Assembly (NCBI RefSeq): GCF_947507565.1
Contig: NC_089187.1
Location: 1,426,001 to 1,490,000, forward strand
Source: Oscarella lobularis
Taxonomy: Eukaryota; Porifera; Homoscleromorpha; Homosclerophorida; Oscarellidae
Direction of reading: 5' to 3'
Length of the DNA: 64,000 nt
The notes below the pieces were generated by a model. That model ran no database searches. It worked only from the letters and a program-made list of their open reading frames with translations, and was not told the DNA's origin. Positions 10,912-21,500 of this stretch are shown piece after piece. The position numbers and the translations under genes were made by a program. Numbering within the stretch: position 1 is the first letter of the stretch; each line of letters opens with the position of its first letter.

Positions 10912-11583
10912 AAGCTGAGATTTATTAATGGAATTTTTTCATTATATTCCTGAAGTATCTGAACTTCGTGGCGTAGGCGTCCTTCTATAGTCTAGGGTCG
11001 AAAAACTTTCCAATCGGTCGCAAAACCGATTGGAAGCGTCCACTTTGGTTCTGCTAGAAACTCAAAATCATACAATGCAATGCAGAGAAGTAGACAAACC
11101 TCATCGCAGAGTTTCTGCTGAGTTCCGCCTAAGGATTCGCCGCGAAACGAAGCCAGAATTACACATCTAACGAACGTCGGTGTGAAGAAAAATGGATACA
11201 TAATCACGTGATCATTGTTGTCAAAACCTGTTAAAAAGCTAAAGCTCTGTGCAAAACATCCTATTGAATAATTAACAAGATGCTACATTGATTTTTAGTC
11301 TAAAGGAAGATGAGGTCCCACAATGGGGTACATAGCGGAAGCGAGCCATGGGTAGAAAAACCAAGAAAAACCAAGTTTAAACAGCCAAGCGGAAATGGTG
11401 ATTAACAAACAGCGCCGAAGAACAAATAGCGACAAGTTGAGACAAAAAGTAATGCAAAAAGAGTAAAAACGACTCAAAAACGTTTAGATTTTCGTGTAAA
11501 CAATGACAAGATGGAGAATCTGAGGTAAGGTGTACTTAAGATGCTGTGATGGAAGCTGTAACCCCACTGTGCAGTGAATGCAA
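10912..11583. other. no gene seen
   Basis: This is AT-rich spacer before the left end of the ISL2EU-like element. Only short antisense frames occur. Confidence 0.4.
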
Positions 11584-11585
11584 TA

Positions 11586-12114
11586 GACCCTTTAAGGGGG
11601 CGTGATTTTTTAGAGCATGCGCATTTGTTGACGGTAAAGAGTACAATCAATAACGATTATTTTCTGCGCATTTGTCGAAGAACGAGAGAGTCTGGCGTCG
11701 AACGGGCATTGGATTACGGTAGGCTTTGTTTTGACAGACTCAAGCATTTGCTTCCTGGGTTAATTTGTAGTCGTTATCGCCGCAAACTGCGATGTCGCCG
11801 CCATCTTGAGAAACATATACTCGGCTGCAACTTCGTTCCAAAAGCCCACACAAACAGCGCACCTTCACCGCCGGATGGAGCGTCTACAAACCTACTCACC
11901 CACCTTCTGCCTTGAGGTAAGCGTTTCTTCTAGCGGCGCAAATCGCCGATACAGCCTCGCACGTCGGCGTAGCGTCTTCAAAAGCGAAAAATTACACAAG
12001 ACGTCGCCACGAATCTTGTCTTACCGGTATCGTACGCCAATATTCTGCGTCTGCGCGTCACACTACGCTCTCGATCGCAGCACGATGGCGTCGTCGTCGT
12101 CTACTCCAAGCTAT
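11586..12114 (+). repeat. left terminal inverted repeat (about 529 bp)
   Basis: It is nearly identical to the reverse complement of 15256-15783. It contains the 5' leader and the start codon (12085) plus the first ten codons (MASSSSTPSY) of the SWIM-YqaJ gene. Homology stops at CTCCAAGCTAT, after which the two genes diverge. Confidence 0.9.
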
Positions 12115-13719
12115 GACGATCCTGCTCGATGGACTATCGCACGGCTTAAGGATTGGTTGCGACAACACAGTCGTAATGCACCGATCGGAGGAACTAGGTT
12201 ACAGCTTGTGGCGCATGTGAACAGTGTAATGAGGCGCGACGAACTTGAGGCAGAGCTAGAAGCAGCGGAAGTACAAGTTCACGTTAGTCAGCCGCCGGAT
12301 TATAGCATTCTTCCACGAGAGGATTCGACATGGTCAGATGATGTCGAGAACTTTCCGAAGCTAGACGAGGACGTGGTCGAGTCGTACCTCAAACAGTTTA
12401 GTGGTTATACTAAAGGCTGGAATACTGGAGTACGACTTGTGAGCGACGGTCATCTAACCGGTCTGTGTTACTTCGGTGAAGGTGGACGCGGCTTCTTCAA
12501 AGGGCGTTGCAAACCGACAATGTGCTCAATACCACCATTTTACAAACCCTTTGTTGTCGTGGATGTACCAGATGAAACAGACGGAGAGAGTCTCCAGATC
12601 CTTGGAGGAAACTGCACCTGCAAAGCAGGCCAGACGCAATCTTGCGTACACATTTGTGCTTTGATCATAATGGTGTCTTTTCTTGGAGAACAGAGCTGCA
12701 CGTCAAAGCCCTGTTACTGGGTTAGACCTAGTGCGTCTGGTACCACTGCACAAGCCGTCACATTTGCCAAAAATCTTGATCTTGGACATGTGGGGCAAGC
12801 AAAAGAATGGGAAGGTGAAGCATTGTGCATTGACGACCTCGAATCGCTGTTTATAGAAGCGGAAGTTTCCTGCTCTTGGACCGATTACAGAAAAATCGAG
12901 CGAGAAAATCGGGAGAAAAGTGTGTCTTCTGAGCTTCAGGCTCGGATCAGTATCGTCGATCCCGTAGCAAAACTGTAAGCCATTGCTAGGTCAAAATTGG
13001 AAGAAAATCTTACCGTTCAAGATCTTGTCGATGCGTTGCATGTGTCAAGTAGTGAACGCGAGGCTATTGCTGAAATGACGTCCGACCAGGCTTTAACGCC
13101 TCTGTGGCATCAGGCTCGACAACTGAGAATAACATCATCTAATTTTAGTTTGGTATGCAAGTATGGCGAGCCACGCCTTTTGCCACCGTCATCAGTAAAA
13201 CGCCTGCTTGGAAACGAAGATTTGTCAGGTCTAGCACCAATCAAATACGGCCGATCTACGGAATCGAAAGCGGTAGAAGAGTACAAGCGCGTGACTTCAC
13301 CACGTAGTGTTCATACCTGTGGATTCTACGTCGACGAAGATCTTCATTTCATAGGTGCATCACCGGACCGTATGATCGTACTTGCAGACGGCAGCAAAGG
13401 ACTGCTAGAAGTTAAGTGCCCATTCAAACATAGATTTTCAAGTATAGCTCGTGCTCTCGAGAATCCCAATTTTTGCCTTAGCATCGACAACGGAGAGATT
13501 AAGCTAAAAAAGAATCATCAATATTACTATCAAGTGACAGGACAAATGGGAGTTTGCCAGATGAATTGGCTTCACTTTGTTGTATACACCGAAATTGAAA
13601 TTCACATTGAAGAAATCAAGATCGTCCACCATCTCTGGGACCAAATGAAACGTTGTCTGTCATCATGTTATTACAATCAAATAGGCAAGCTGCATTTAGA
13701 ACGCTTGATGTCTGAGTGA
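12085..13719 (+). pseudogene. SAP-SWIM-YqaJ nuclease gene of the ISL2EU-like element, one in-frame stop
   Basis: The start ATG at 12085 lies inside the TIR. Residues about 12-47 fit a SAP DNA-binding motif (WTIARLKDWL ... QLVAHV). Around residues 175-190 is a SWIM zinc finger (NCTCKAGQTQSCVHICALI). An in-frame TAA at 12976-12978 interrupts the frame after VDPVAKL, and the same frame resumes and runs to 13719. The second part is a YqaJ-type (lambda-exonuclease-like) nuclease: QARQLRITSSNF, GRSTESKAVEEY, GASPDRMIV, LLEVKCPF and YYYQVTGQM carry the expected acidic and Lys residues (E in the GRxxE segment, D in SPD, E-x-K in EVKCP). The stop is either a single nonsense mutation or splits the product into two proteins. 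The 3' end converges on the transposase gene with about 13 bp between stops. Confidence 0.85.
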
Positions 13720-13732
13720 CTACTAAGTGTTG

Positions 13733-14818
13733 TTAGTGACGTTCTCCGATGAGACGTACCTGTAGGTTTACGAGAGCAGCTGTAATAATCATTATCTGAT
13801 CCAAAGTACCTTGTGTTGTACTGTTGTTCTGTCGTCGGTTAATGTAATGAAATTCTCTTAGGCGGCCAAAAGCTCTTTCGACATGAACTCTAGCTGACGC
13901 TAATTTTCTGCTGTAAAGTGCTTCCTGTCCTGTCAACTGAGCTCTGCCTTTCAGGAAAGACGGGATGGACAGGAACGCTTGACGTTCAGCAAGCAAGTCG
14001 GCAACTTTGAAACCCCTGTCAGCTAGAATTCTCTGTCCTGGTTTTACAAGCTCAAGAAGACCACTTTTCTCCACAGTCTTTCTGTCAGAAGTACAACCAG
14101 GGAATCCCGATGACATGTACACAAATGAACCAGTATAGAGATCAATAGCCGCCAAATACTTCACCGTCGTGTGATTTTTGTAGGAAGAAAACGTTGCTTT
14201 CTGAGTAGAAAGTTTTCGAGGCTTTTCGGTAAATATTTCTGTGCAATCGATTGCCGCTACTGTGTTTGGGAAGTACGCCAAAACGTCCCATTTGGGACCC
14301 GCGGTTGTTTGAGGCCAGCTGATTATTTTTGAGAAATGTTTGAAAAGGAACGGCAACCATGCGCCCATGACCTTTGAAACGTAAGCTATAGAAACGCCAA
14401 AACGATATGCTAAGTCTTCTTCGTAGAGGCCCAATCGTAGTCTCAGCAGAACCATAAAAAATTCATCTTGCAGACAAATTTTTCGACTTGCTCCCGATGT
14501 TTGACGGGCGGGATAGCCGTGATCAAGACGAATACTTTCAACCGTTTGATCTGTGACACGCTTTGTTGATGGAAACAGAACAATGCTCTTTGCTGCAGGC
14601 TCCAACCATGCCCACAGTATGTTAAACGTTTTCAACCCAACGATCCCTGTGTGAAACTTCACTGCGGCATCAGATGTCAGTGAATCAATGCAAAATCTTT
14701 TCTTCTCCAAGGCAACCTGAAGCCGCGATCTTTCGATTCTTAACTGTGCGTTCTCGTCACGCAGTTCAGCGCAGTCCTTTCGCTGGCACTCTTCTTCGCA
14801 AACAGGCGGAACAGCCAT
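13733..14818 (-). CDS. DDE transposase (DDE_Tnp_4 type) of the ISL2EU-like element
   Basis: A 361-residue ORF, uninterrupted. Residues about 10-45 form a coiled coil rich in Glu/Leu. A helix-turn-helix-like region follows (LYEEDLAYRFGVSIAYVSKVM, about 130-150). The DDE core has VAAIDCTEIF (D about 191), a GCTSDRKT segment (about 241), LADRGF (D about 267) and HVERAFGRLREF (E about 314), the arrangement of DDE_4-type transposases. The ORF starts at an ATG overlapping the stop of the upstream THAP ORF (TAATG). It can be made as a separate protein, by reinitiation, or by a removed frameshift that would fuse THAP and DDE. The core residues look complete, so catalysis is plausible. Confidence 0.9.
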   Translation of the reverse strand: MAVPPVCEEECQRKDCAELRDENAQLRIERSRLQVALEKKRFCIDSLTSDAAVKFHTGIVGLKTFNILWAWLEPAAKSIVLFPSTKRVTDQTVESIRLDHGYPARQTSGASRKICLQDEFFMVLLRLRLGLYEEDLAYRFGVSIAYVSKVMGAWLPFLFKHFSKIISWPQTTAGPKWDVLAYFPNTVAAIDCTEIFTEKPRKLSTQKATFSSYKNHTTVKYLAAIDLYTGSFVYMSSGFPGCTSDRKTVEKSGLLELVKPGQRILADRGFKVADLLAERQAFLSIPSFLKGRAQLTGQEALYSRKLASARVHVERAFGRLREFHYINRRQNNSTTQGTLDQIMIITAALVNLQVRLIGERH

Positions 14819-15285
14819 TAAACATCATCATCATCATGTTCAACAGCAACGGGATCTGCTGTTACGAAATCTTCTGAGCTTGCACAAATCCCTTCGATCT
14901 CAGGTATCGCTGACAGTCGACTTGTCCGATATGTCTTGTGAGAGAATACTGTAGGCAGGATATTCTTGTCCTTCGCACTTGGACCCCATCTCTCCTCGTA
15001 ATGAAGGTTGAAAATGACAGCGCTTGAACCAGGAATCCAATCGCGGCCTCTCGTATCTTGACGAGATATTCTCCGTAAGACAATTTTGCGCACCGCCTCC
15101 GACATAGATGACAAGGAGAAGAGCTTCAATATTGATGCGGCGTTCGGGCAGCTTGTGCTGCTAAGCGATGAGCACCCACACAGAAGAGACGTACCGCCAG
15201 GTAGTTGAGGACAGCGATTTTTTCGATTGTGACAGCCTGGAACGCAGCACTGTCGATAGCTTGGAGTAGACGACGACGACGCCAT
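14818..15285 (-). CDS. THAP-like zinc-finger ORF of the ISL2EU-like element
   Basis: A 155-residue ORF starts at an ATG inside the right TIR, so its first residues MASSSSTPSY equal those of the SWIM-YqaJ protein. Then follows a THAP-like C2CH module: CCVPGC, a long spacer, RDWIPGSSAVIFNLHY and a late ILPTVF, equivalent to the THAP DWxP ... ICxxHF ... PT(I/V)F pattern. The third zinc-binding Cys is replaced by Phe (IFNLHY where IC is expected; TTC versus TGC is one base). The C-terminus is acidic (EHDDDDV) and encoded by a GAT repeat. It probably supplies TIR binding for the transposase, and the lost Cys suggests impaired zinc binding. Confidence 0.75.
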   Translation of the reverse strand: MASSSSTPSYRQCCVPGCHNRKNRCPQLPGGTSLLCGCSSLSSTSCPNAASILKLFSLSSMSEAVRKIVLRRISRQDTRGRDWIPGSSAVIFNLHYEERWGPSAKDKNILPTVFSHKTYRTSRLSAIPEIEGICASSEDFVTADPVAVEHDDDDV

Positions 15286-15783
15286 CGTGCTGCGATCGAG
15301 AGCGTAGTGTGACGCGCAGACGCAGAATATTGGCGTACGATACCGGTAAGACAAGATTCGTGGCGACGTGTTGTGTAATTTTTCGCTTTTGAAGACGCTA
15401 CGCCGACGTGCGAGGCTGTATCGGCGATTTGCGCCGCTAGAAGAAACGCTTACCTCAAGGCAGAAGGTGGGTGAGTAGGTTTGTAGACGCTCCATCCGGC
15501 GGTGAAGGTGCGCTGTTTGTGTGGGCTTTTGGAACGAAGTTGCAGCCGAGTATATGTTTCTCAAGATGGCGGCGACATCGCAGTTTGCGGCGATAACGAC
15601 TACAAATTAACCCAGGAAGCAAATGCTTGAGTCTGTCAAAACAAAGCCTACCGTAATCCAATGCCCGTTCGACGCCAGACTCTCTCGTTCTTCGACAAAT
15701 GCGCAGAAAATAATCGTTATTGATTGTACTCTTTACCGTCAACAAATGCGCATGCTCTAAAAATCACGCCCCCTTAAAGGGTC
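15256..15783 (-). repeat. right terminal inverted repeat (about 528 bp)
   Basis: Mirror copy of the left TIR. It carries the promoter region, leader and start codon (minus strand, 15285) of the THAP ORF. It is followed by the TA flank at 15784. Confidence 0.9.
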
Positions 15784-16035
15784 TATTGTAGAAGCAACAA
15801 AGTACCTTCTGGATTATTGAAAAAGCCATCATCCCTAGAAGACGTCCTTCGTCCTAACGAAAGGATTTGGTCAAGATTGCCTTGAAAATTATTTTGGAAT
15901 GGTTCGAACAAAGTGAAAATGCAATAGCAACCCATCAGCGAAGAAAGTGCTAGACGCATACTTCTCTACCTAAACGTCCCTCCCGAAAACTAAAGATAAC
16001 GTAATGAATTGAAAATAAACGGACTTCTACTAAAG

Positions 16036-16760
16036 TTAGCTGTTTGCGCCTGTTTTACTTATTTTCTTCTTTGATGACTGCTGCTTCAGTTCGATTTGGG
16101 TCTTTTCGATTTCATAGTTGTTTTGGCCTCGCAAACAACCAACGCTAAAGCCCCGCATCCTAACCCAAAGTTCAACGATTTCAAGAAGAAGGCTGGACGC
16201 CGCTAATGTATATTCAATGGTTCGAGAGAGCGGAGACAACAACTTTTGCAATTCGCTATCCTGAACTATTTTCTTCACCAATTCATCTTGAGATGCCGAC
16301 TCAAATCGGATATTCTCCGGAAGAGATTTTGTCACTATGGTTTCCAGCCTCCGAAAGAGAAAATACGCTTTATCTTTATCTGAAAGGACAAAATGTCCTC
16401 CGCGGTAAACACTTTCCAGCCACACTGTTGTGTAGTTTCTGAACGTGTAGAAATGGTTGCGGTGTTCAGACGTTAGGCATATCTCTTCCGGTACTGCCAT
16501 AACCTGCAGACAAGCGATGTAGCAGCAGGCTTTGTCAGATGAATCGCTTGCGTAACGCTCAAAATCTCGGAAGTGCAACCTGCCTTTCAAGTACGTTAAA
16601 GCTTGTAGGGTAAAATTGTGTACTATTTCGGCCTGTTTTCGTAAAGATGGTTTTATTCAAGACCTTTTTCTGATTTTCCGATTCTGATAGCGATAAAAAT
16701 GTTGTCGCAATATTCAAACCAGTTGAGAAATACCTACGTGATGCTTTGTCTCTCCTCAAC
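16036..16760 (-). CDS. unrecognised gene, 3' exons
   Basis: A long minus-strand frame (16590-16036, 184 aa) has the composition of a real protein: mixed hydrophobic/charged helices, Cys-rich DKACCYIACLQ, and a Lys/Gln/Ser-rich tail (KQQSSKKKISK). The frame stays open upstream to about 16665 (RKQAEIVHNFTLQALTYLKG). A TGA near 16668, or a missing splice site, blocks further joining. A second frame (16759-16559) overlaps it. I do not recognise the family. Helix-rich architecture suggests a scaffold or HEAT-like segment, but this is weak. Confidence 0.35.
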
Positions 16761-16799
16761 TACAATTTTTTCACTTTTTCCACAATTAATGAATTTGGG

Positions 16800-18480
16800 G
16801 AAGACGACTTACTACAATAAGTCATAAGATTAGTCCTTATGCACTCTTTACTTGCAAAAAGCAACAGCGAAAATGACAATGAAATCAATTCGTCACACAG
16901 TCAAGTATAGTTTTACGCCCATTGAAATCAACAAGACTTTAATACTTACGATATTTTGCCTCAGAAAAACAACGTTTAGATCTATTCTTATTTGATTGCC
17001 GCCAAGACAGTGAATGACATTCACCGAGTGGAAATAGCAAAAACTGCCCAAAAAACTGGCGTTTTGGATTTTTTGTCATAAATAATTAGGAAAAAGTCTA
17101 AACAGACATTAAAAGTCACTAAGCGTCTCAAAATCAGAAAAATAAATTTCAAAAACGACCGCAAGCAAAAAGGCCAAACATTAAGGCTATCATAAACTAC
17201 TTTAGGCATTCAGAAAAGGTAAGGCTCTCTAAACCGGTCTTAAGTCATTCAAATAAAACATAAAGCTCTTCGAGGCGATATCAGATGTCGTTGTAGAGTC
17301 AAAATCAATCTAGTTTTCTTTCGCTTATCCTAAGATAGCATTGGCGAGTGGTCTATTTGACGCTTTTTAGGCTCTCGCCTTCTATTGCTGGTCTTTAAGC
17401 CTACTTTTCTGTGTTGCTTTTTTGTCTGAGTAAAAGTTGTTCTCGTTGGTTATATTGTTTGCGTTGTGAAACTACTGTAAGTGTTCTAAAACTAAAAATC
17501 AAAATACTCAAAAAGTGAATTGATTTCATGCAACAGCCTTTCCCCAAGCCAGCTAACTGCCTTGCCTGCCTCTAACTATTCAAACTCTACGGCTTCTAAG
17601 AGAAACAGAAATCTTGTAACAGCAATGATAATGAATTTCCTATCGAACGTAAAAATGTAAGCAAGTTTTTGAAAATAATGCCATACATAGCGCAGAAACA
17701 GCCAGTGTGAGAAACTCAAAACTTCATAAATATAAATAGTATAAAGGAACATAGAAGTTCAAAGAGACAGAAAACTAAGTAGACACCACAAGTGAGGCAA
17801 TCTCAAAATAGGCCATGCAGCGATTTTGACTGAACAGCCACCGCATCTGAATCACCTCCAAGGGTTCTAAGTTTCTATTGAATGACTTACAATAGCCTTA
17901 CCTTTTTGCTTTAAATGCATAAAGTGGTTTTCAAGAGCCTGATTGTGACGTTTTTATGCCTGTGTCGTTTCCGAGTCTCTTCTGCTATTTTGAAGTGCTT
18001 AATTAAGAGTTTGTGTGAAGAGATCGTGTTCGTGTACAACTAATAAAGCTAATAAACCTACTGAGCGCTCATCCGTATCGATGCGGCCACATGATCGTGA
18101 TCAAACCCCACGGCTGTTTCGCTGCGGCATCTGACCTTCCTTAGAGTTCCCGGATAATACCCGGATGAGGTTCTGCATTTCAGCATTCGAGAGCGCGTGA
18201 AACAATTTTTTTACCAAAAGAAAGTAAGTTTTTTATGAAATGAAAACTAAGGTAAAGTTTAAGACTTTGGCTCTGTAAGTTCCCCATTTTCAATTTGTTT
18301 ACAAGTCGGAGTGAGTTTGGAACTAAGTCTCTGCTAGACGCACTTCACCAGTTATCTGAAAATCCGATTTCGGTTCTTTTAGTAAAGTAATCAACATTCT
18401 TTCACGTCGGGTGCACGCGGTGACTCCACACTTTTTTTTGGCGTAGTTTAGGGCACCGGTAGCGCGCTATGACGCCAGCG
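16800..18480. other. no gene seen
   Basis: This is AT-rich DNA without coherent frames longer than about 60 codons. It lies upstream of the RAG1-N-like gene and may contain its promoter (GC-richer from about 18410), but I cannot define elements. Confidence 0.4.
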
Positions 18481-18509
18481 CGCGTTATTGCCGTGCTATT
18501 CGAATTGCA

Positions 18510-21500
18510 ATGGATTCTCATCGCGAAGCGTTACTTTCTCTCTGTCGAATTTGCTATCTAGACGCACAAGGAGCTTCTCCATGTGCGCGACTATGCCGAA
18601 GACATCGTCTACGCGTTTGGGATCGACATCTCGCGCGACGACTCGGATAACCATCCTTCCAAGCTGTGCGAAGCGTGTCAAGTCGTGATAGAGAGGTGCG
18701 CAAAGGCGGCCAAAAGTGGTCTAGTGTTTCGTCCAATGCAGAAAGCCGTTGGGTGGCAGCCTCACACAAGCGAGGAGTCATGCTTTGCTAGCGAAACGTA
18801 TAGCAAGCGTCGCAAAGGTGGGCGGCATCCGGCCAAGCGGTCTAAGTGCTGCGGTCGTCCTAAGCTGAACAGCGTCGAACATCTCACGCGTTTCTTGAGT
18901 TCTATCGCCCCGCCTTCCCGCCCACGCCCTGCTGAACTCCGCCGTCTTGTCGTGGGCCTCGTTGACCCTGATGTTTTGTCACAACTTACGTGCTTCATAT
19001 GCCTCGACATCGTAGACCAGCCGGTTAGAACGAAGTGTGATCATCTTGCCTGCCTAAATTGCCTGGTTGGCCAGTATCACACTCTTCAGTCGGAGGATGA
19101 TTGGATTTGCTCTTCTAAGGTTTGTGAAACTGTTTTTCATGACAGTTCTAAATCAATTCCTTTTAGAAAAGCTGGATCATTCTGAAAGCCTTACGGGCTT
19201 GTAGAGTCCTCCACTCGATCACTGAAGGTTGCAGCAGATTGAGTAAAATTATTTGAAAAGCAGTAAATTTACTAGCACACTGTGTAGATGATTTGTCGTA
19301 GTGGCTGCGGAGCTGTCATTTTGCTGGAACAGTTTAGCAGCCATTTGTGCCCATCGCCTTCTACTCCTGCCTCCCGAACAGTTGTCACTGTCAACGACGT
19401 GCTACAACGAACTGTCGAAACGCCTACGACAGTAGAAAAGCAGGCCGCCGGAAATGTCGTGCGACGAATGATTGCTTCATCTTGCCCTGAAGCAAATGAT
19501 TTTGCTGTTTCCTTGCCTGCTGGACGCGGAAAAGTAAACCTTTATTGACTCTAAGCTGATTGTGGTTTTTACAAAAGATTTTTTCTGCGTAGAGGCCAAT
19601 TCAATTTATAAAAACCGTTATGCCACGCATTCCGTCAGAGATTGCGTCCAAAAGAACTGTTCGTCAGAGAACAGGCGCTATAGAGAGAATACGAGCGGCA
19701 ATTAGCGGGGGAGACGGGGCAACCAGTCAGGCGCAATTGAGACACGAAGTAGCTAGGACAACAACGGAAGAACGTCTTGATTTTCTGAAGGATGCGGGGA
19801 TTTCAGTCCCAGCAAACAACGTCATTAGGCCAGACACGGGCTTGGCCCTGAAAGCCGACTTGGCGTTGCCTTTCAATAAACTACGAAAACTGAGAAGGTC
19901 AGTCTGAAGTTCTTGTCTATTCTTTAGGAATAGCAGCTAAGTTTCTTTGGTAGATGGCTTAGAAGTTGGGGAGTCAAGCTTCCTGGAGAACGCCGCGACA
20001 GAGAGTTAATGAAAAGCTGGGCTCCGAACGACTTTTTCTCCGAGATGGTCCTTTTCAGCTTCAAGTCTACCACTGGATCGGAACTACGACCAGCTCCTTA
20101 CGTGTGCATCCCAGATCTTCGGCTCACAATTGAATCAACCCTTGATAATTTAGACAAGTAATTAAATAACTACAGCGCAAACATTTTATCAATACAGATC
20201 TCTTTAGGAGTGGAATGTTGACGTGGCATGACGGCTGTATTCCGCGTGACCACATCTGGATTAAAGTTGGAGGAGACCACGGAGGTGGTTCCTTCAAGTT
20301 TTCTTTTCAAATAGGAAACACTCAGTTCGTGAACTCGGTTAAAAACACGTTTCCTATTTGCTGTTTTCAAGCAGGTGACTCTATCACAAATCTGAATATC
20401 GCCTTGGCACGATATAAAGACCAAATAAGTGAGATGTCTTCTGCTAAATGGAGGTGCGACAAAAATCTTAAATAATGCCTTATTACTTATTTTTATTTTA
20501 GAGAGAAGAACTCTATGTTTTTCGCTTTCGGAGACTATGAATTTCTTTCTCGCTTGTACGGAATATCTGGAGGGTCGGGTAAAAGCACCTTAGTAAAACT
20601 TTTACTTAGCAATTTAGCAAAAATGTAAATTAAGGACGTCGGCCGTGTCTTTGGTGTCACAGCACTAACGAGAAAGGAGCGACAGTCGGTCTCTCAGAAG
20701 GTTGCAAGAAGACTACAGACGGTTTTGTGCCGCCGGATCCAAAATCAAAGACGCCAAAAAGTTCAACAACGTTATATCAGCTCCTCTCCTCAACATAGAT
20801 GTGGATCACGTAAATGGCGCGGAAAACAGCAATGAATTGGAATTTATTTTTTATTTGCAGGTGGCTATTCCTGCTCTCCACGTTAGCCTTGGAATTTTTA
20901 CTCGTCTTTTTACTTTATTTGAAAGTGCTTGTCGCACTTTGGATGATCAATATCTAAAGGAAAAGGAAAAAGGATTCATAAAAAGAGCAGAAAAAACGAA
21001 GCGTCTAGAAGAAAAAGCGTCTCTTTTTCTTCAGAATCTCACATGGTTTTGCCTCTCTGGCCCGGACGAATATGAAGAGAATAGAAGACATGAAAGCCGA
21101 AGTTAATTGACTTCAGCTGAAAGTAAAGATGATTCAGGTAGTTGTGTTTGACGCTGTTCTCTTTGTGATAGTGGAATGTCATTATATTTTAGAAAGAAAA
21201 CGAAGAGGAAGTTTCTCAATTTTCGTCTAAAGGTGGTGTGTGCATGAATGCGGTGGAGTCGGCACTGTCACGTTGCGGAATCCAAAGGCAAGCGTACTTT
21301 GGCGGCGCGTTTATAGGAAACCACGTGCATAAGGCCCTCAGAGTTAGTCCGATTAATTTACTGTTTTCAAGTCAACCTACTTCCAATTTTAGGAAGAGAA
21401 TTTACAACGAATTCTCGAATCAGTCCGACTGCCATTTAGTGACAGTGCAGAACTCAAACGTGACGCTGACACAGTAGCATCAAAATTTACCAAAGCTTTC

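Larger units (their letters stand above)
11586..15783. mobile_element. complete ISL2EU-like DNA transposon (4,198 bp)
   Basis: It is bounded by near-identical inverted repeats: 11586-12114 starts GACCCTTTAAGGGGG and 15256-15783 ends with its reverse complement. Both ends are flanked by TA (11584-85 and 15784-85), consistent with a 2-bp target duplication. Inside are two convergent genes: SAP/SWIM plus YqaJ nuclease on the plus strand, and THAP plus DDE transposase on the minus strand. Their stops are only about 14 bp apart. DDE transposase paired with a YqaJ exonuclease is, as I recall, the hallmark of the ISL2EU group. The TIRs differ by about one indel (a T run) and one or two substitutions, so insertion was recent, although both genes carry lesions. 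Confidence 0.85.

Noticed and set aside
11806-12084. Extension of the SWIM-YqaJ ORF upstream to an ATG at 11806
   Set aside because: The same sequence is present in the opposite TIR ahead of the THAP ORF. The strong start context is at 12085 (CACGATGG), so the upstream part is leader.
18565-18583. A tiny intron to join CRICYL with the following RAG1-like frame
   Set aside because: There is not enough sequence between the frames; a small deletion or frameshift fits better.
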